64,000 nt of DNA, taken from Pseudomonas cerasi (lineage in GTDB: Bacteria > Pseudomonadota > Gammaproteobacteria > Pseudomonadales > Pseudomonadaceae). A program made the translations under genes and the position numbers. Numbering within the stretch: position 1 is the first letter of the stretch; the number at the start of each line of letters is the position of its first letter. The stretch spans positions 4,373,001 to 4,437,000 of the forward strand of contig NZ_LT222319.1 of the NCBI RefSeq assembly GCF_900074915.1. The letters run 5' to 3'. The notes beneath the pieces are model-generated. The model made no database searches and had not been told where the DNA came from. It was given only the letters and a program-made list of their open reading frames with translations. Shown here piece by piece: positions 60,817-64,000 of this stretch.

Positions 60817-63800
60817 ATGTTCGACAAACTGCTGATCGCCAACCGTGGCGCCATTGCCTGCCGCATCCTGCGGACCCTGCGTACCTTGCAGGTCAAGGGC
60901 GTGGCGGTGTATTCCGAAGCCGACGCTGCCAGCCTGCACCTGATGCAGGCCGACGAAGCCCACAGCCTGGGCGAAGGTGGCGCAGCCGGAACCTATCTGG
61001 CGGTGGACAAGATCCTCGCCATTGCCAAAGCCAGCGGCGCCAAAGCCATTCATCCCGGCTACGGGTTCCTCTCCGAAAACGCCGCGTTCGCTCAAGCCTG
61101 CGAAGACGCCTGTATCGCCTTCGTCGGGCCAACACCCGAGCAACTGCGCGTATTCGGCCTCAAGCACACTGCCCGCGCACTGGCCAGACAGCATGGCGTG
61201 CCCATGCTCGAAGGCACCGAACTGCTCGACAGCCTTGAATCAGCCATCGCGGCGGCCCGTACCATCGGCTATCCGGTCATGCTCAAGAGCACTGCAGGCG
61301 GTGGCGGGATCGGCATGCGAGTGTGCCGCAGCGCTGAAGAACTGGCCGACTCGTTCGAGGCGGTGAAGCGCCTTGGCCAGAACAATTTCAGCGACGCGGG
61401 TGTGTTCATCGAGAAATACATCCAGCGCGCGCGCCATCTGGAAGTACAGGTGTTCGGTGACGGCCAGGGCGAGGTGCTGGCGCTCGGCGTACGCGACTGC
61501 TCGGTACAGCGGCGCAATCAGAAAGTACTGGAAGAAACCCCGGCCCCGAACCTGCCGCACGGCATGGCCGAAGAACTCTGCGCAGCGGCTGTCAAACTCG
61601 CCAGGGCAGTCAATTATCGCAGCGCCGGGACGGTCGAGTTCGTCCTCGACAGTGACGATCAGCGCTTCTATTTTCTGGAAGTGAACACACGCCTGCAGGT
61701 CGAGCACGGCGTCACCGAGCAGGTCTGGGGCGTGGATCTGGTCAGCTGGATGGTGCAACTGGCTGCCGGTGATCTACCGCCGCTGGATCAGTTGCAGGCC
61801 GGCCTGAAACCGGTTGGCCATGCGATTCAGGCGCGGCTGTACGCGGAAGATCCGGGGCGTGACTTTCAGCCCTGCCCTGGCTTGCTGACTGCGGCTGATT
61901 TCCCGCCTGCCGATGGCCGAACGCTACGTATCGACACTTGGGTCGAGGCCGGCTGCGAGATACCGCCGTACTTCGACCCGATGATCGCCAAGCTGATCCG
62001 TTGGGCACCGACCCGCGAGGACGCCAGCGCCGGACTGATCGACGCGCTGAACGAAACGCGTCTGTACGGTGTGGAAACCAATCGCGACTATCTGCGCCAG
62101 ATCATTGCCGACGCGCCGTTCGCCAGTGGCCAGCCGTGGACCCGCTGCCTGGAAGATCTGGTGTATCACGCTGACACCTTCGAGGTGTTGAGCGGCGGCA
62201 CGCAGACCAGCGTTCAGGATTATCCGGGACGACTGGGCTACTGGGCGGTCGGCGTACCGCCATCCGGTCCGATGGACAGCCGCGCGTTGCGCCAGGGCAA
62301 TGGCCTGCTGGGTAACCCCGAAGGATGCGCTGCGCTGGAAATCACCATGAGCGGGCCGTTATTGCGTTTCAACACCGATGCGGTGGTCGCAGTGACCGGT
62401 GCGCATATCCCGATCACCGTCGATGGCCAATCCTGTGCCATGAACACCGCGCTTCTGGTGCACGCCGGGTCGACGTTGTCGCTGGGCACCATCGCAGGTG
62501 CCGGTGTACGCAGCTACCTGTGCGTGCGCGGTGGGCTCGACGTGCCGGATTATCTGGGCAGCAAAAGTACCTTTACCCTCGGCCAGTTCGGCGGTCACGG
62601 AGGCCGCGCGCTGAGGGCCGGCGATGTGCTGCACATCGCGCCTCTGGTGGAACGCAGTACGGGACAGCGGATTGCCGATGAAGCCCTTGAAGCGCTGACA
62701 GATATCCGCCGGATGAGGGTCATTTACGGCCCGCATGCGGCCCCGGAATACTTCACCGAAGCGTACATCGAGAGGTTTTTTGCGACCGACTGGGAAGTGC
62801 ATTTCAACTCCAGCCGCACAGGCGTACGTCTGATCGGCCCCAAACCCGAATGGGTGCGTGCAGATGGTGGTGAGGCGGGGTTGCACCCGTCCAACATTCA
62901 CGACAACCCCTATGCGATCGGCGCGGTGGATTTCACCGGCGACATGCCGGTAATCCTGGGCCCGGATGGACCCAGCCTGGGCGGATTCGTGTGCCCGGTG
63001 ACCATCATCGAAGCGGACCTGTGGCAGCTAGGGCAATTGAAGGCTGGCGACAGGGTCCGGTTTCATCCGGTGAGTGTCGAGGCGTGTCATGCAGCGATGA
63101 ACTCAACATCTCACTGGAAAAACACCCGTGGGAGCGAGCTTGCTCGCGAAAGCTATATTCCACACACAGAAAACCCATCGACTGTACCGTCCTCTTCGCG
63201 AGCAAGCTCGCTCCCACAAGGCACCACAAACTCCCGTAGAAGCGAGCTTGTTCGCGAAGGCTATATTCCAGACGCAGTAAATCCATCGACTGCTCGCGAA
63301 GGCTATATTCCTGACCCAGAAAATCCATCGACTGCTCGCGAAGGCTATATTCCTGACCCAGAAAATACATCGGCTGTACCGACCTCTTCGCGAGCAAGCT
63401 CGCTCCCACAAGGCACCGCAAACTCCTGTGAAAGCGAAGTTGTCCGCATAGAGGATCTGCCCTCCCCGATCATTCTCGACATCGGTCAGGACGATAAACG
63501 CCTGGTTGCGCGCCTGTCCGGCGATACCCATCTGCTCCTGGAAATCGGGGCGCCGGAGCTGGATCTGGTGCTGCGTCTGCGCGGCCATGCCTTGATGCTT
63601 GCGCTGGAGGCCAAGGCGCTGGCGGGGGTGATCGATCTGACGCCGGGCATTCGCTCACTGCAAGTCCATTACCGCCCCGAGCAACTGCCGCTTCGGCAAC
63701 TGCTCGACATCGTCGCCGGAGAGTGGGACGCCGTGTGCGCCGCGAAAGACCTGCAAGTGGCCTCGCGCATCGTCCATCTGCCACTGTCCTGGGATGACCC

Positions 63801-64000
63801 GGCCTGCCAACTGGCCATCGAAAAATACATGACCACCGTGCGCAAGGACGCCCCCTGGTGCCCGAGCAACCTGGAGTTCATCCGCCGCATCAATGATCTG
63901 CCCAACCTCGATGAAGTACAGCGCACGGTGTTCGACGCCAGTTATCTGGTCATGGGGCTGGGCGATGTCTACCTCGGCGCACCGGTCGCCACGCCTCTGG
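60817..64000 (+). CDS. Biotin-dependent guanidine (urea) carboxylase, N-terminal ~1061 residues, with in-frame REP insert
   Basis: Starts at ATG 60817 (MFDKLLIANRGAIACRILRTL) with GGGG 7 nt upstream, and stays open to the window edge. The biotin carboxylase domain (~1-450) has ATP-grasp GGGGIGMRV and EVNTRLQVEHGVTEQV. The AHS2/KipA-like carboxyltransferase part (~465-765) starts LSGGTQTSVQDYPGRLGYWAVG. The AHS1/KipI-like part begins ~880 (VVRIEDLPSPIILDIGQDDKRL). Residues ~766-877 between them are translated REP elements and 14-residue repeats. The C-terminal biotinyl domain lies beyond the window. Context points to guanidine rather than urea as substrate, giving carboxyguanidine for the DUF1989 pair. 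Confidence 0.92.
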   Translation, partial: MFDKLLIANRGAIACRILRTLRTLQVKGVAVYSEADAASLHLMQADEAHSLGEGGAAGTYLAVDKILAIAKASGAKAIHPGYGFLSENAAFAQACEDACIAFVGPTPEQLRVFGLKHTARALARQHGVPMLEGTELLDSLESAIAAARTIGYPVMLKSTAGGGGIGMRVCRSAEELADSFEAVKRLGQNNFSDAGVFIEKYIQRARHLEVQVFGDGQGEVLALGVRDCSVQRRNQKVLEETPAPNLPHGMAEELCAAAVKLARAVNYRSAGTVEFVLDSDDQRFYFLEVNTRLQVEHGVTEQVWGVDLVSWMVQLAAGDLPPLDQLQAGLKPVGHAIQARLYAEDPGRDFQPCPGLLTAADFPPADGRTLRIDTWVEAGCEIPPYFDPMIAKLIRWAPTREDASAGLIDALNETRLYGVETNRDYLRQIIADAPFASGQPWTRCLEDLVYHADTFEVLSGGTQTSVQDYPGRLGYWAVGVPPSGPMDSRALRQGNGLLGNPEGCAALEITMSGPLLRFNTDAVVAVTGAHIPITVDGQSCAMNTALLVHAGSTLSLGTIAGAGVRSYLCVRGGLDVPDYLGSKSTFTLGQFGGHGGRALRAGDVLHIAPLVERSTGQRIADEALEALTDIRRMRVIYGPHAAPEYFTEAYIERFFATDWEVHFNSSRTGVRLIGPKPEWVRADGGEAGLHPSNIHDNPYAIGAVDFTGDMPVILGPDGPSLGGFVCPVTIIEADLWQLGQLKAGDRVRFHPVSVEACHAAMNSTSHWKNTRGSELARESYIPHTENPSTVPSSSRASSLPQGTTNSRRSELVREGYIPDAVNPSTAREGYIPDPENPSTAREGYIPDPENTSAVPTSSRASSLPQGTANSCESEVVRIEDLPSPIILDIGQDDKRLVARLSGDTHLLLEIGAPELDLVLRLRGHALMLALEAKALAGVIDLTPGIRSLQVHYRPEQLPLRQLLDIVAGEWDAVCAAKDLQVASRIVHLPLSWDDPACQLAIEKYMTTVRKDAPWCPSNLEFIRRINDLPNLDEVQRTVFDASYLVMGLGDVYLGAPVATPL
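63128..63409. repeat. REP/REPIN array inside the carboxylase coding sequence
   Basis: Classic Pseudomonas REP sequences (GTGGGAGCGAGCTTGCTCGC...) are at 63128-63150 (forward), 63195-63217 (inverse), ~63238-63258 (forward, degenerate) and 63387-63409 (inverse). Partial TGCTCGCGAA copies occur between them. The first two form a complete REPIN. The block is open in the carboxylase frame throughout. Confidence 0.92.
63250..63375 (+). repeat. Three 42-bp in-frame tandem repeats
   Basis: Units at 63250-63291, 63292-63333 and 63334-63375 encode VREGYIPDAVNPST, AREGYIPDPENPST and AREGYIPDPENTSA. Each unit is a partial REP plus the REPIN spacer. The 42-bp length is a multiple of three, so the frame is preserved. 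Confidence 0.92.

Noticed and set aside
63250..63375. Tandem repeats as a CRISPR-like array
   Set aside because: Units are contiguous 42-bp duplications derived from REP spacers, with no unique spacers and no cas genes.

Overview
The window is bacterial chromosome from a fluorescent pseudomonad, most likely the Pseudomonas syringae group. The evidence is the gene order algU-mucA-mucB-mucD-lepA-lepB-rnc-era-recO-pdxJ without mucC, a second Lon-type protease beside a chagasin-like inhibitor and cmoAB, a membrane PQQ glucose dehydrogenase, and GC-rich coding DNA sprinkled with Pseudomonas REP-type palindromes. I see no rRNA, tRNA, CRISPR array or insertion sequence.

Layout. 1-1.8 kb holds two paralogous genes of unknown function around a possible gene remnant. 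1.9-10.4 kb holds a penicillin-binding-protein gene broken by an apparent 1-nt deletion, a PadR/ferric-reductase pair (YqjI/YqjH type) behind a palindromic operator, two small genes and gcd. 10.5-19.8 kb is a catabolic cluster on the minus strand (solute-binding-like protein, COG0523 GTPase, a small CxxC protein, two SDRs, an MFS transporter, an imidase-like NodB-fold hydrolase and an amidase). A divergent GntR regulator with two DNA-binding domains lies beside it, with two matching palindromes in the shared promoter region. 20-24.4 kb is an operon of a cupredoxin-like protein, a membrane GGDEF/EAL protein with a degenerate GGDEF, a DUF3034 protein and a lipoprotein truncated hemoglobin. 24.5-29.4 kb is lon2 (with a near-consensus RpoH promoter), the I42 inhibitor, cmoA and cmoB.

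29.4-33.0 kb is an AT-rich island holding two genes: a RecQ-like helicase fused to a ComF-like phosphoribosyltransferase, and a DprA/Smf protein. Each is interrupted by a -1 frame change exactly at an in-phase A_AAA_AAC heptamer. This may be programmed -1 frameshifting, or homopolymer contraction (real or sequencing error). 33-47 kb is the conserved core block pdxJ-recO-era-rnc-DUF4845-lepB-lepA, mucD-mucB-mucA-algU, nadB, ygfX-sdhE and ygfZ. 47.3-54.7 kb holds an HDOD protein, a two-component system and a divergent tripartite tricarboxylate transporter with an AbrB-type membrane protein. ung and a small lipoprotein follow.

56.4-64 kb is a guanidine-utilisation operon. It has a candidate sigma-54 promoter, a guanidine-I (ykkC) riboswitch with terminator, an ABC transporter, two DUF1989 proteins (carboxyguanidine deiminase subunits), a second internal riboswitch of the guanidine-II (mini-ykkC) class, and a biotin-dependent guanidine/urea carboxylase that runs off the window. 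The carboxylase reading frame contains about 0.3 kb of REP/REPIN palindromes and 42-bp tandem repeats translated in frame between two domains.

The most notable observations are the dual-class guanidine riboswitch operon, the coding REPIN array, and the paired -1 heptamers in the helicase/DprA island.
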